From Owenia fusiformis (lineage: Eukaryota > Annelida > Polychaeta > Sabellida > Oweniidae): 64,000 bases of DNA. The DNA lies in the NCBI GenBank assembly GCA_903813345.2, contig CAIIXF020000006.1, forward strand, positions 1-64,000. The letters run 5' to 3'. A program made the position numbers and the translations under genes. Below the pieces are notes generated by a model. That model had not been told where the DNA came from, made no database searches, and worked only from the letters and a program-made list of their open reading frames with translations. Positions 1-10,853 of this stretch are shown here, one piece after another; position 1 is the stretch's first letter; each line of letters begins with the position of its first letter.

Positions 1-633
1 ATGGCTTCCAAGGGCAAATTCAAAAAATTATCAAATCTTACCTTACTAACAGAAAAATTGCTGTAGAGATATCTGGGGAAATTTCAAATTATTCTGAAAA
101 TGAATTTATCAATTGTGGTGTCCCCCAGGGCTCAATATGTACTTGGGCCAATATTATTTCTCCTATACATTAATGACCTTCCAGACAATCTGGAGGGGCA
201 TTGCTATATTTATGCGGATGACACTTCTCTACATCATCCTTTTGACCCTAAGCATCCACAAGAAGTAGATGCAATAGTCAGATCTAACCTAATTAAAATT
301 GAAAAATGGTCTGACACCTGGAAATTAGAGTTTAAACCTGAAAAGAGTTCTGAAATGATATTCCATTCATCCAGATCTAAAGTCGATAATGTTTCTGTCT
401 CAAAGTTAAACAATGTTGAAATTACCAGAGATCACGAGCACAAACATCTGGGATTTACTTTTGACCCAAGCCTATCATATGACAAGCATATTGGAGAAAT
501 TATATCAAAAATACGAAAAACGTTCTCTTTCAATGTGACTTACTTACTTTACAAAGACAGCAATTCAAGGACAAACTCACTGATCTCGAACCAAACATCT
601 TCAGTCATAATCTCTCTCAAACTGATTTCATAG
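1..633 (+). pseudogene. LINE reverse transcriptase fragment (non-LTR retrotransposon)
   Basis: Part of the palm of a non-LTR reverse transcriptase, cut by the left window edge. Frame 3 reads a SYLTNRK segment and then GVPQGSI. After about position 140 the family consensus continues in frame 1 (LGPILFLLYINDLP, then YADDTSL, the catalytic YADD box), so one frameshift separates the two. The reading then runs through the thumb-like KWSDTWKLEFKPEKS and HLGFTFDPSLSYDKHI segments to a stop near 633. These motifs are typical of jockey/CR1-type LINEs. The endonuclease would lie off the left edge. The 3' end is not recognisable, so the copy is dead. Confidence 0.85.
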
Positions 634-835
634 CTATTTTGAAAACAGGAATTCCCAAATTAAACATAGATGCAAATTCCAAAATACTACTTCTCATTGT
701 TAATTTTATCAAAGACAATAGCTAATTCCCTCCTTCTTATCCATCTCTAGTATCCTATAGTCCCGTCACATTTGCCCTAGTCCAAGACCCTGCCTGCTCT
801 GCCACTTCTACTTCCCCCTGCCCCCTATTCTTATA

Positions 836-1628
836 CAGTGTGTCCCAAAAAAAGGAAACCAGCAATAGATTGCTTATTTCTCAAATATGAATAATAATAG
901 GAAAATTTCACAGCTACCATCTGGTAGGTTATGATGTCCTCTTTCTTATGATACCAAAGTTGTCTATTTTCCTTCACGGATGACTGAGTTATAAGGGATT
1001 TAAGTGACCATGTCAGAAATGAGTTTGTTCCACTTTTAGCCAAGTCAATTTCACCATCATAACAAAGTGATAAGTAACAACAAACATCAGGAAATCACTC
1101 TTTTACTCATTTATTCCAATTTAAACTACACATATCATATTTAACACCCCTTTTAAATCCCAATGTCCATTCAAAGTTGTTTTAACCCCAGTGTCCTTCA
1201 ACATGACCCCCATTCCTTTCAATGCAAATGTCTGCCCTTGATCTCATCGCACGTACTGCATCCCTGATGATGACACTGGGGTTAAAACAACTTTGAATGG
1301 ACATTGGGATTTAAAAGGGGTGTTAAATATGATATGTGTAATTTTAATTGGAATAAATGAGTATAAGAGTGATATCCTGTTTGTTGTTACTTATCACTTT
1401 GTTATGATGGTGAAATTGACTTTGCTGAAAGTGGTACAAACTCATTTCTGACATGGTCACTTAAATCCCTTATAACTTAGTCATCCGTGAAGGAAAATAG
1501 ACAACTTTGGTATCATAAGAAAGAGGACATCATAATCTATCAGATGGTAGCTGTGAAATTTTCCTATCATTATTCATAGTTGAGAAATAAGCAATCTATT
1601 GCTGGTTTCCTTTTTTTGGGACACCCTG
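836..1628. mobile_element. Inverted-repeat MITE, mariner/Tc1-like, TA target site
   Basis: Two arms of about 360 bp (836-1195 and 1272-1628) are near-perfect reverse complements around a 76-bp spacer. The ends read CAGTGTGTCCCAAAAAAAGG on the left and CAGGGTGTCCCAAAAAAAGG on the right, and each end is flanked by TA (834-835, 1629-1630). A TA duplication and CAGGGTG ends fit a non-autonomous Tc1/mariner derivative. No transposase is present. Open frames inside it are by-products of the arms. Confidence 0.85.
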
Positions 1629-1630
1629 TA

Positions 1631-2192
1631 TAATGCCATTGTGGCGATTTAAGAATTTACATGTCTGTGTATTTACATTTTTTTGTATTCTATTGAAATA
1701 GATTTAATAAAACTGAAAAAAATAAATAAAATGCCTCAGAGCAGCCGAGTGCTGCTTTGTAGTGTAGTCTGTCAAGGCTTGACGATGTTATAGAAAATAC
1801 AGGGCGTTCAATAAGTACTGATAAAAATGCTGTAACTTTTTAATTGTTATAATTCTCACTACCTTTTCTACTGTGACATTGTTGAGTATTGCACTGATGC
1901 ACTGTGAGAGTTAATAGAATGTACTCTAACAGGAAGGTGGTACTGGGTGGAGCCTAAGGTGGTTCGTCGTGATTGTGGTCATGGCGCTTGAGCCGTATTG
2001 AACTACGTACAATGATTCAAGTGTGGTAAAATAAAGGAGTTATATATAAGTTCAAGGTGCCTAGATTTTAATTTATAAGATAGTGATTTCAGTCATCTTC
2101 GCACGCTCGGTCTTCACTGCGTTCATCCATCGACCGACGGGAGCCGAGTGAACGAAGATGGATTTCAGTGAATTGAGGTGATTTGCACTAAT
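1631..2192. other. Unassigned non-coding stretch with one hairpin
   Basis: No gene seen. Around 2095-2160 an imperfect hairpin pairs CATCTTCG..CTCGG with CCGAG..CGAAGATG. The rest is AT-rich sequence with no recognised element. Confidence 0.4.
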
Positions 2193-2476
2193 GCCTTAGT
2201 CACATTTGCTCCGATTTTCTTTCCCGGTGCCAGGCCGATGAGTATTTTGTTCAAAATCAGCTGGCGAGCTAGGGCATCGTACGGGCGCCTGGAGATGATC
2301 GAGCACCATCGGCCGATTTTTAGATGTCGTTCGGGCGCCGGTAGAGTTTTATCGCAGATATAAAAGTTGCCGATGTGTTTTTTCTCAATCAAACTCATCG
2401 GTACCTACCCGGCTATGTCTCGTACGGTCATCGATTAACCTACGACTCCCGGTGGCATCGTAAGGTCATCTAGGGA
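2193..2476. mobile_element. Degenerate-motif MITE fragment (AGTCACATTTG end)
   Basis: Starts with CCTTAGTCACATTTG, which is the reverse of the CAAATGTGAC ends near 8398, 12588 and 30067. The interior is a degenerate array of CATCGG/CCGATG/GGGCGCC words spaced roughly 10-12 bp. It is related in style to 8178-8412. The right terminus is not clear. Confidence 0.5.
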
Positions 2477-2873
2477 TTTTGTTAGATTTTACACACTTAT
2501 TTGTTCGATAATTCTTAACTATCCCATCGAACGAAGTTCGGAGGGATATAGGGAACGCATCCATCCGTCCGTCCGTCCGGGCAATAACACAAATACCATT
2601 GGCCCGATTTTGTTCATATTTTGTACACATATACATGTACCCTATGGGGGTAAAAGTTCTGCTCGAAAGCCGATTTTCAAAATGGCCGCTCATTTCAAAA
2701 TGGCGGCCATTTTAGTGTCGATTTTACAGTAATTTAGGTGCAATATGTAATTCTGTAATAGCAATATGTTTTAAATGTAAAAAATTATATAGGACATTAA
2801 TAAAGCTAGAAATGTAGATATCAAAGGAGCACATGCCAGACATCTTGAAAAATGGCGGCCTTTACTCGTTATT

Positions 2874-3532
2874 TGGTATGACTCCACCATTGTTTTGCCG
2901 TTTTACTACATGCCACAATCAACCTCACTGCCAGCATATAAAACCATGCCCATTTTCCATCAAACTTGGCCCAACTACTATCAGGTGGATGTCCTTCAAA
3001 AATCAAGTTGGCATGGTTACCAAAGCCTTATAGTTGCCATGGCAACCGTAGAAATGGGGTAAAAAATGAGAGCAAAAAAACACCCAAACCCACCATATTG
3101 GCACTAATTTATAAAATATTTCTAGACATACAAATTTTCTTAAACTTTGATATCATCTAGGACACTTCTAGACAACGAAAATACCAAAAATTGGGGGTAG
3201 GTTTACCACTTCGATTTTTTTCTAGGCTTGGTCAAAGTAAAACTACGAAAAAAGCACTCATTTTCACTTTTGAATCACCTATTATCGCCCAAATGGCTAT
3301 ATTTTTTCAAGGTCAAGGTCGCCATGTTAAAAGTAGAATTACGGAGATAAATCTGCTCTTCAGACAATGTTTGATGGCTTTTCTTCACCACGGAACAAAG
3401 ATCTTTGCGCTGGTATGCCCATTTCCATGAGATGATATACGTGAAAGAGGAACTATGTCTTTAAATGTCATCAAAACTTCATGCCAACACGTGAAAAGGC
3501 CATTTCGCACTACTTTTGGCGTAATAATTCCA
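2874..3532 (+). repeat. Direct repeat A, copy 1
   Basis: 659 bp, nearly identical to 4302-4960 in the same orientation. The identity ends exactly at the B junction (…ATTCCA). Confidence 0.9.
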
Positions 3533-4297
3533 TAATGGAGACATGTTTTCTTATTCAGCACTAGTGTAACTGTTTTTAGGTAATTGAGACATTTCTGATA
3601 AAAATGGTATCCATAAACATGATATTTTGAATAAAACGGGGCCAAAAAACGACCCCTGAAGATGCCTGGATTATTTGAGATTTTGGTGTTTTTCACTGGC
3701 CTGAAAATGGATGGGGTAGGGGAGTGACACACCTTTTGGGCTTATTCAAGTTAGCATTTTAATCAAATGAATGGCCACATGTTTGGTACTATCTTAAAGC
3801 TTGTCACGTCCTCTTCAATTTGGTACCCATATCATGAGGCCAGACGCTTTATTGTGACGTCACGATGGTACCAAACGATTATAAATTGAAAATTAAGCAT
3901 CAAAATGCGGCAAAATAATGGAGACATGTTTTCTTATTCAGCACTAGTGTAACTGTTTTTAGGTAATTGAGACATTTCTGATAAAAATGGTATCCATAAA
4001 CATGATATTTTGAATAAAACGGGGCCAAAAAACGACCCCTGAAGATGCCTGGATTATTTGAGATTTTGGTGTTTTTCACTGGCCTGAAAATGGATGGGGT
4101 AGGGGAGTGACACACCTTTTGGGCTTATTCAAGTTAGCATTTTAATCAAATGAATGGCCACATGTTTGGTACTATCTTAAAGCTTGTCACGTCCTCTTCA
4201 ATTTGGTACCCATATCATGAGGCCAGACGCTTTATTGTGACGTCACGATGGTACCAAACGATTATAAATTGAAAATTAAGCATCAAAATGCGGCAAA
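3532..4297 (+). repeat. Tandem pair B (2 x 383 bp)
   Basis: Two head-to-tail copies, the second starting at 3915, with no difference noticed by eye. A recent tandem duplication or an assembly duplication would both give this. Confidence 0.9.
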
Positions 4298-4301
4298 ATA
4301 A

Positions 4302-4960
4302 TGGTATGACTCCACCATTGTTTTGCCGTTTTACTACATGCCACAATCAACCTCACTGCCAGCATATAAAACCATGCCCATTTTCCATCAAACTTGGCCC
4401 AACTACTATCAGGTGGATGTCCTTCAAAAATCAAGTTGGCATGGTTACCAAAGCCTTATAGTTGCCATGGCAACCGTAGAAATGGGGTAAAAAATGAGAG
4501 CAAAAAAACACCCAAACCCACCATATTGGCACTAATTTATAAAATATTTCTAGACATACAAATTTTCTTAAACTTTGATATCATCTAGGACACTTCTAGA
4601 CAACGAAAATACCAAAAATTGGGGGTAGGTTTACCACTTCGATTTTTTTCTAGGCTTGGTCAAAGTAAAACTACGAAAAAAGCACTCATTTTCACTTTTG
4701 AATCACCTATTATCGCCCAAATGGCTATATTTTTTCAAGGTCAAGGTCGCCATGTTAAAAGTAGAATTACGGAGATAAATCTGCTCTTCAGACAATGTTT
4801 GATGGCTTTTCTTCACCACGGAACAAAGATCTTTGCGCTGGTATGCCCATTTCCATGAGATGATATACGTGAAAGAGGAACTATGTCTTTAAATGTCATC
4901 AAAACTTTATGCCAACACGTGAAAAGGCCATTTCGCACTACTTTTGGCGTAATAATTCCA
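4302..4960 (+). repeat. Direct repeat A, copy 2
   Basis: Same orientation as 2874-3532. It passes directly into the tandem array that follows. Confidence 0.9.
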
Positions 4961-4965
4961 TTTTA

Positions 4966-5560
4966 CGATTTTTGCTGTAACTCGAAAAGTAGTGGAGCGA
5001 TTTTGTTCATATTTGGTATGTGAATACTATAAGCATGGTACATTGTCTAATGATACTTTTAGTAGAAGGTGGCCATTTTGAAAAATGGCTGCCATTTTAA
5101 CGTATTTTACTATAACTCGAAAAGTAGTGGAGCGATTTTGTGTTCATATTTGATATGTGAATACTATAAGCATGGCACACTGTCTAATGACACTTTTGGT
5201 AGAAGGCAGCCATTTTTGAAAAATGGCCACCTTCTACCAAAAGTGTCATGGCGGCCTTTACTAGTTATTTAACGATTTTTGCTGTAACTCGAAAAGTAGT
5301 GGAGCGATTTTGTTCATATTTGGTATGTGAATACTATAAGCATGGTACATTGTCTAATGATACTTTTAGTAGAAGGTGGCCATTTTTCAAAATGGCCGCC
5401 ATTTTAACATATTTTACTATAACTCGAAAAGTAGTGGAGCGATTTTGTTCATATTTGGTATGTGAATCCTATAAGCATGGCACACTGTTTAGTGACACTT
5501 TTGGTAGAAGGTTGCCATTTTCAAAAATGGCTGCCATTTTTGCTATACACTTTGTTTGTA
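4966..5560 (+). repeat. Four-copy tandem array, unit about 135-170 bp
   Basis: The phrase AACTCGAAAAGTAGTGGAGC occurs four times, near 4980, 5116, 5287 and 5422. Each copy is followed by a TTCATATTTGGTATGTGAA-like phrase and an AAAATGGC(T/C)GCCATTTT palindrome. The units alternate between two sub-types (GCTGTAACTCG and CTATAACTCG). The resulting repetitive open frame is not considered a gene. Confidence 0.85.
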
Positions 5561-5674
5561 AATATGCCAGCCACGGCTGTTCGATGGGATTTGCTACGCT
5601 TTGGCGTTGCTGTTGTCTAGTTATAACTACTAATACGATATAAACATTTTGAAATAATAAGGTTAGGAAATATA

Positions 5675-5940
5675 ATAGCTTGTCAGTCTTGACATTTAAT
5701 CCTGTTAAACAGAGTGATATCTTTTTATCCGTATATTCGATTCAATAATGCATATGTCATTAAAAAAATTCTATGAGTATAGTATTTTCAAGGGCCACAC
5801 TTTTCGAGAGTCTACAATTTCACAACAAAAGTTTACTGTCTTAACGTAACATGGCAAATTCTAGGGGAAGTGGGGATAAGGCCAGCGGGCCAAATATATG
5901 AGGAAGACCGGGAAAACAGACGGGAAAGACAATTAAAATG
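5675..5940 (+). repeat. Dispersed repeat, shared with 20616-20860
   Basis: About 265 bp is directly repeated at 20616-20860 with scattered differences. Both contain an ATG followed by ANSR-like codons. In this copy the short frame hits a stop (PNI*). In the other copy it stays open for 40 codons. Confidence 0.7.
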
Positions 5941-6026
5941 GTAGCGACCTGGTAGTCGAGGGAAGAGAGTACTCCACTTAAACAGAGGAAATGATTGCCA
6001 GGTTTTTTAAGAACTCGATTACCCCC

Positions 6027-6973
6027 CTATCACACCAAACAAGTTCTTACCCGTTCTTGCCAGTCCTACGAACGTCGTAAAACGGGCTCAATCTGGCTGT
6101 GGTCGGGAAATAATATCTAAAATAATTAGCTACTTCGTTCATAAACAGTCTTCAATACGTCCATCTCATTCGCAGTTCGTCCAGGTCGCACCACGTCGGT
6201 GTGCAACGTCGTATAACGCGTCCCTTAGTCTAGAAGGTCAGCATGACCTGATTACAGAACGGTATGGTCGCCATCGAATTTGAATCGATTCAAAATTCTA
6301 AATCACATTCCCCGTCTGGTAAAGTTCATGAAGTTGTTAACAGACCGTAGAACGTTGTAGCTACGTTCATTCAGTTCGCACACAGTTTAAAACCGATTCG
6401 GGAACGTTTTGAAGAACGCAGTGACAACTGGTTCTGGTGTGATAGCTATTTTTGTTAATTCGTTCATAAGCAGTTTTTAATACGTTCATCTCGTCTTTAT
6501 TCCGTCTGCAGTACGTTGGTATCAAGTTTAGATCGGGTTAAATTGTGAGTTGTATCTCGTTCTCAATACGTCCTAATATGTTAATTTCCATACCGTTGAA
6601 CTCGTTCTAAAATAGTAAACATCATTTCCCTAATCCGTGCAGACCGCATTTATAATCCCCTATTTTCCTGATTGGGGTACTCACGGCTGCAATTTACGCC
6701 TGACTAAACAACGTCGTAATACGTCCCTAGTAGGATTGAAGTACGACACTTCCGTTAGTAGTGTATCCCCAGTGCGTCCAGGTCGTCTTAAGTACGTTGT
6801 CACTCGTTCTGATTGCAGTTCAGGAGGACCTACTCATTCGAGTAGTTTCGCGAAGTTTAGAAACAGATCCCAAACGGTTCTTAGTGGGTTCTTACTCTTA
6901 GTACGTCAAATCCGTTCGTGCACAGTTCGTGCCCGTTTTCGAGAACGTAGTGAGAACTAGTTTGGTGTGATAG
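6027..6973. mobile_element. TIR element(s) of degenerate about 10-bp CGTTC/ACGTC motif
   Basis: The ends are CTATCACACCAAAC (6027) and GTTTGGTGTGATAG-like (ending 6973), inverted to each other. A further GGTGTGATAG at 6436-6445 suggests two abutting or nested copies (6027-6445 and 6446-6973). The interior is a degenerate run of words such as TACGTTCATC, TCGTCTTTAT, TCCGTCTGCA and GTACGTTGGT at roughly 10-11 bp spacing. No coding capacity was recognised. Confidence 0.65.
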
Positions 6974-6978
6974 TAGGG

Positions 6979-7038
6979 TTACGCTGGTTACCGAAACGAA
7001 CCGTTTTTGGAAACGGTTCGTTTCGGTAACCAGCGTAA
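6979..7038. repeat. Perfect 28-bp inverted repeat (hairpin)
   Basis: The arms at 6979-7006 and 7011-7038 are exact reverse complements around a 4-nt TTGG loop, starting TTACGCTGGTTACCG. A single arm-like word (CGTTTCGGTAACCAGCGTA) recurs near 21062. Confidence 0.95.
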
Positions 7039-7053
7039 TCGAGTGGATCACTA

Positions 7054-7260
7054 GTGACATGAAATAGGACATTTTGGAAATATATATAGGTTATTTACTG
7101 GGAGGGATGGAATATGGTTTTATTCCGAGGGAAACTATGATATTGACCGAAGGGTAATATAATATTGACCGAGGGAGCGCAGCGACCGAGTGTCAATATG
7201 ATATTGCCCATATTGCCCATATTCAAGCAAGACCAGAAATAACCTATTTATTTCATACTA
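7054..7260. repeat. Palindromic element remnant (ATATTGACCGAGGG core)
   Basis: TATAGGTTATTTACTGG near 7087 is matched in reverse by CCAGAAATAACCTATT near 7222. Between them, ATATTGACCGAGGG and GACCGAGTGTCAATAT give an inner inverted repeat. A related single end lies near 45504. No gene seen. Confidence 0.5.
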
Positions 7261-7949
7261 CATTCCTCTAAAATTTTACATTTGGATAATGCTTTTATCA
7301 ATAGACTAGGTGCGAGTAGAAAAAATCTTGATTTACGTCATTAAATATTCAAAATTCAGTCAAAGTGATGCCATATTTGAAATCTGCATGTAAAAGTACA
7401 TCTAGAAATATGGTTTCGAAAATTGTTTATCAACTTTGAAAATTTAATTTATTTTGAAAATGTGACTTCTTGTTCGGGTTGATTCCCCATAGACCCTATG
7501 ATACAAAATCACAAAAAGTGAAATATCTTTTCTTGTATTGGATAGATAACATTTTCTTTTACTGGACATATTTCAGTTTGCATAACTATTAGATACATTA
7601 GGGTTATATGAAAATTGAATCATTAAAACAGATGTGATTTAAGTTTAAGGGAACTTTCTCCTATACCCGCCATGCTATCTGACCCGAACGAGCCACCTGG
7701 TGGTGAATCTGGTAACTACCTACTCGCATCTGCGTTATTAGCCAAGGTTAAAAAATAACCGGGAAACCAAAAATAGGTTAATACGTTCCAATACGATTTT
7801 TTCCCGGGGACAATACGATTTTTTCATGTACAAGTAATACGCTCCAATACGATTTTTTCCCAGGGACAATACGTTTTTTCATGTATTACGATTCAATACG
7901 ATTTTTATTCATTCATATTTCCTTGGGAAACAGTACTTGGTATTATGGA
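7261..7949. other. Unassigned; short CAATACGATTTTTT repeats
   Basis: Non-coding. At about 7785-7905 the word CAATACGATTTTTTCCC recurs with variations roughly every 30-60 bp, a weak minisatellite. Nothing else recognised. Confidence 0.4.
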
Positions 7950-8412
7950 ATAATACAGTAAATCAGATGATATGATTTTTTCAATAAAATAATATGAAGA
8001 TTAGCACCACAATGTTATGTTTAGGCACAGCTCGTACAAACACATGTCTATAATCAATGCAGAGTGATTGATTTGGGAAATGAATAAACAACTTTAAATC
8101 CTGAATGAGAAACGTGATTTAAAATATGCTGTTACTTTTTTTTATGAATATATGTATTGTATAGCGGTAGAGGCTCCCTGGTGTCCTGTCGATCGACCGA
8201 TGTTCTGGCGGGTGCCGTACGGTCATCGGCAGATAGACTTGCGATACCCGTGCGATATCCTTCAGATTTAATTGATTGCGGGCGCCACACGGTGCCCGTA
8301 GTTATCTGACCATACTCACGGTGAAATCAAGACATCGGAGAAAAGTCAACGGCACCCGGTCGATTTAGAAATCAGCCGATGACTACTCCCCGGCCGTCGC
8401 AAATGTGACCCA
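7950..8412. repeat. Dispersed repeat block with degenerate-motif element
   Basis: 7955-8110 is a direct relative of 23850-24000 and 11815-11935 (AAATCAGATGATATGA and following). It runs into GGCTCCCTGGTGTCCTGT, also present at 11943, and then a motif-rich element (8178-8412) of GATCGACCGATG/GTACGGTCATCGG words ending CGCAAATGTGACCCAGG, the reverse of the 2193 end. Confidence 0.55.
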
Positions 8413-8559
8413 GGCATAACCAGTTCACTTGTGTATATCAAATTTCAAGCGATGGTCAAAAGTAAATCCCAACTGTTGATGGGAAGTTTGATTTATACGT
8501 GATTTCAACACCTTCAAAGTATGGAAGGGACTAACGTCTGCATAGATGAGAGATTCTGA

Positions 8560-8860
8560 TCTGAGGTTGTCCACCCTATGTATAGTCTGTCACGTGACCT
8601 TATGGATGATGGGTGGGCGAACCGTTCGCGAGTCTTTGCACTTCAGGTTTATAGGTTTAGACTTTGTATCTCTGTGAAACTTGTCCCGTACCATCAATGT
8701 CTAAAGACGATATAATTCTCCAAATATCAAATTCATGCGATTTTCAGTCAAAGAGAAATTCGCACTTTTGTGTCTCGGAAAATGATGTGTGTGCGAATGA
8801 ATCGAATTTCACGAACAATGTGTGGGCGTTTCCTACAATATTTTTCCCTTGAGTACATGT
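8560..8860 (+). repeat. Copy of a dispersed repeat, inverted relative to 24310-24600
   Basis: The reverse complement of 24310-24600 aligns across this block, including a 60-codon open frame (CETCPVPSMSKDD here, CETCPMPSMSKDN there). The frame is conserved between the copies but has no recognisable domain. It may be a relic exon or a repeat by-product. Confidence 0.6.
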
Positions 8861-9324
8861 AAATTCCATATTTTACACTCGAAGACAAAGCCAGAAACAC
8901 CTTGGAGGAGCCCTTCGTGGGTCTTCTCACTGCAATACACTAAACGTTAGATATCCAACCTTAGCCCCAAGGCCTTATCAATGAACGCTTTCCTAATACA
9001 CCTGACCTTAGGCCTAAGGTCATTACAAATGAGACCTTAGGAGGTTAGTTAAGAATGTAAATGAAAAGTTTTTAGAGCTCAAAAATTGAAATGGATCTTT
9101 TTGAAATTTTCAAGTTCAAAGGAGTGGTATCGATATGGAGAACTTTTTGAACACACGTTTCTCTTAAACCAGTCATAAAAAATCTAAAAATTTAACACAT
9201 CGTCGATTTAATGGTCATCTTTTGAATGGTAACAATATAATTTGAAAAATATATATTTACTCTCATCTATATTGTTTTAGAAAACACATCAAACACTTGT
9301 TTTGTTCTTGGTATCATGTTTCCA
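8861..9324. other. Unassigned non-coding stretch
   Basis: Contains CCTTAGGCCTAAGGTC near 9003, a small palindrome. No gene or known element seen. Confidence 0.35.
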
Positions 9325-9640
9325 GAGTGACGAAATGAAACATCTTTCCGGACCTCATTGGAACAAAACGACATAAACACAACATGTTTAGGTTTCTCAA
9401 TATTGTAATTGTACAAAGGACATTTTGGTTGATTTTAAAAAAGTATCTTGTTAATGAAATAAAAGGTTTATCTTGATTTTTATCTATTTTGGGGGGATTT
9501 TGTTTTAATTTTTTGAATACATTTTTAAAATCAACCAAAAATTCCTTTGTATAACTATAATATTGAGAGGTCTAACTTAAACATGTTGTATATGCTATTT
9601 TGTTCCAACAAGGTTCGGAAAGACATTTTATTTTATTCTT
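9325..9640. repeat. Imperfect long inverted repeat (foldback)
   Basis: The left arm from about 9325 to 9440 and the right arm from about 9525 to 9640 pair imperfectly. ACAAAGGACATTTTGGTTGA matches the reverse of TCAACCAAAAATTCCTTTGT. Part of the loop (TATCTTGTTAATGAAATAAA) recurs at 41781. A decayed MITE is likely. Confidence 0.6.
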
Positions 9641-10370
9641 AAGGATTGGTAGATAGGAGCAAAAACAATTGCACTAAAAAACAAAAAATGTTAACAAAAA
9701 CAGTTATATAAAATATTTCTAAATAATTTTCTCATTAAATAGTTGTCGATCAGTCAACATTACACAAAATACCGTGTTTTTTACAGAATGTCTTCAATGA
9801 TTGGTTTAAATTGATTGGTGTTTAAAAAAACACCAATCCTTTTAGCTTGCATCAAATTGAACAAAGCTCTCTTAAACATCATTCATCTATAAGTTGCCAG
9901 CAGTTCATATCTGACCTAGCCTTTTGAGATTCGAATTTTGCTCACCTTCAATAACTTTAGAAAGGTTAAACATTGATTTTTCAAACCGTTATTTTGATCC
10001 AAATTTAAGTCAAATAGGTCACAAAAGACAAAATAAGATCTGATAGGGTCAATGTCATCGATCAACCTTTATGTTCCAAACAAAAACGATGAAAAAGATG
10101 AGATGAAACAATTTCTAAAGAACACAAAAAAATCTTATTTTATCTCATTATTATACTTTAATTTCGAAAATATCTGTTTTATCATGTGATCTGAAAAGAT
10201 GAGCATATAGCTCTACTGTATATAAAAACAATATGGTACCCACATTGTATTTAAGACATCCCAAAAAGGAGGAAAGAAAATGGTGGATTATGTGGTACCT
10301 GAGAAAGATTTGATGCATTTTTCAACACCGGAAACGTTTAAAAAATATGAACTACGTACTACATGCTTAC

Positions 10371-10806
10371 CTGACACCTGTAAGTCACTTGTGCCGTCCC
10401 CTCTTCCCCACTCGTGTTTCTTGAATATGTTTACAAATGCATCTTCTCTTTTCACATCCGTGTTTGGAACGATAGCATCATCTTTGTCTTTATGTAAAAC
10501 AGCCTTGAAATCTGGATTAAATGTCCTCATTGTTGCACCTGTTAAACAATTGGTGGATATACCCTTTCGTGCATTGCTATGCTGAAGAGAGTGAAAAAGA
10601 TTGGTGAATTTTTCATCTCCGTAATCTACCAGGGTTTGAATTTCTCGGATTTGTGATGATTTATCCTGGTCATGTGTATCTTGTTCCTGGTGTTGTTTTA
10701 GTACATCGGTTTGCATTGTTGATATTTTGTGCATGAAGACGAGTGCAAAACCAACTAAAATGATAAAACTAACAATTGCTCCTATTCGGTACCTCGTGCC
10801 TTGCAT
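10371..10806 (-). CDS. Exon 1 (copy C) of membrane-anchored SAM methyltransferase
   Basis: First coding exon, 436 nt (145 codons plus 1 nt). Residues 1-7 are polar and basic. Residues 8-25 (GAIVSFIILVGFALVFMH) form one hydrophobic segment with no cleavage site, so a type II signal anchor with a lumenal C-terminus is likely. A polar stem follows, and the exon ends with FKKHEWGRGDGTSDLQVS, which leads into the methyltransferase fold. The splice donor is TCAG|GTAAGC, phase 1. A longer open frame reading past the donor is intronic. No exon 2 lies at lower coordinates in the window, so the rest of this copy would be off the left edge, or the copy is incomplete. The exon has the same length as copy A and no stops. 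Confidence 0.75.
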
Positions 10807-10840
10807 CTTGTCTTCAGCCTGGTATCATCAAGTGATTCGT

Positions 10841-10853
10841 CACTATATATATT
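10841..10853 (-). promoter_or_regulatory. Candidate TATA box for exon 1C
   Basis: AATATATATAGTG on the minus strand, 35-47 nt before the ATG. The surrounding block (from TATGTAACG to the ATG) is conserved upstream of all three exon 1 copies (also 26297-26314 and 52087-52096), whereas sequence further away diverges. The 5' leader would be short, so the assignment is tentative. Confidence 0.35.

Larger units (their letters stand above)
2500..5640. repeat. Composite repeat with A-B-B-A' duplication and a short tandem array
   Basis: Segment A (2874-3532) recurs as A' (4302-4960), with one difference noticed (c at 3478, t at 4906). Segment B is a tandem pair of 383 bp (3532-3914 and 3915-4297) lying between them. 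Short words at the two ends are inverted (ATCCCATCGAAC near 2522 against GTTCGATGGGAT near 5578), which may mark one large element. A GTCC microsatellite lies at about 2567-2580. Open frames here repeat with the DNA and show no protein family. Confidence 0.7.

Noticed and set aside
831-1043. 70-codon minus-strand frame
   Set aside because: Lies inside a MITE arm. The mirrored arm encodes nothing equivalent.
5248-5643. 131-codon repetitive frame
   Set aside because: It follows the tandem DNA repeat, has no domain, and is disrupted in the sibling units.
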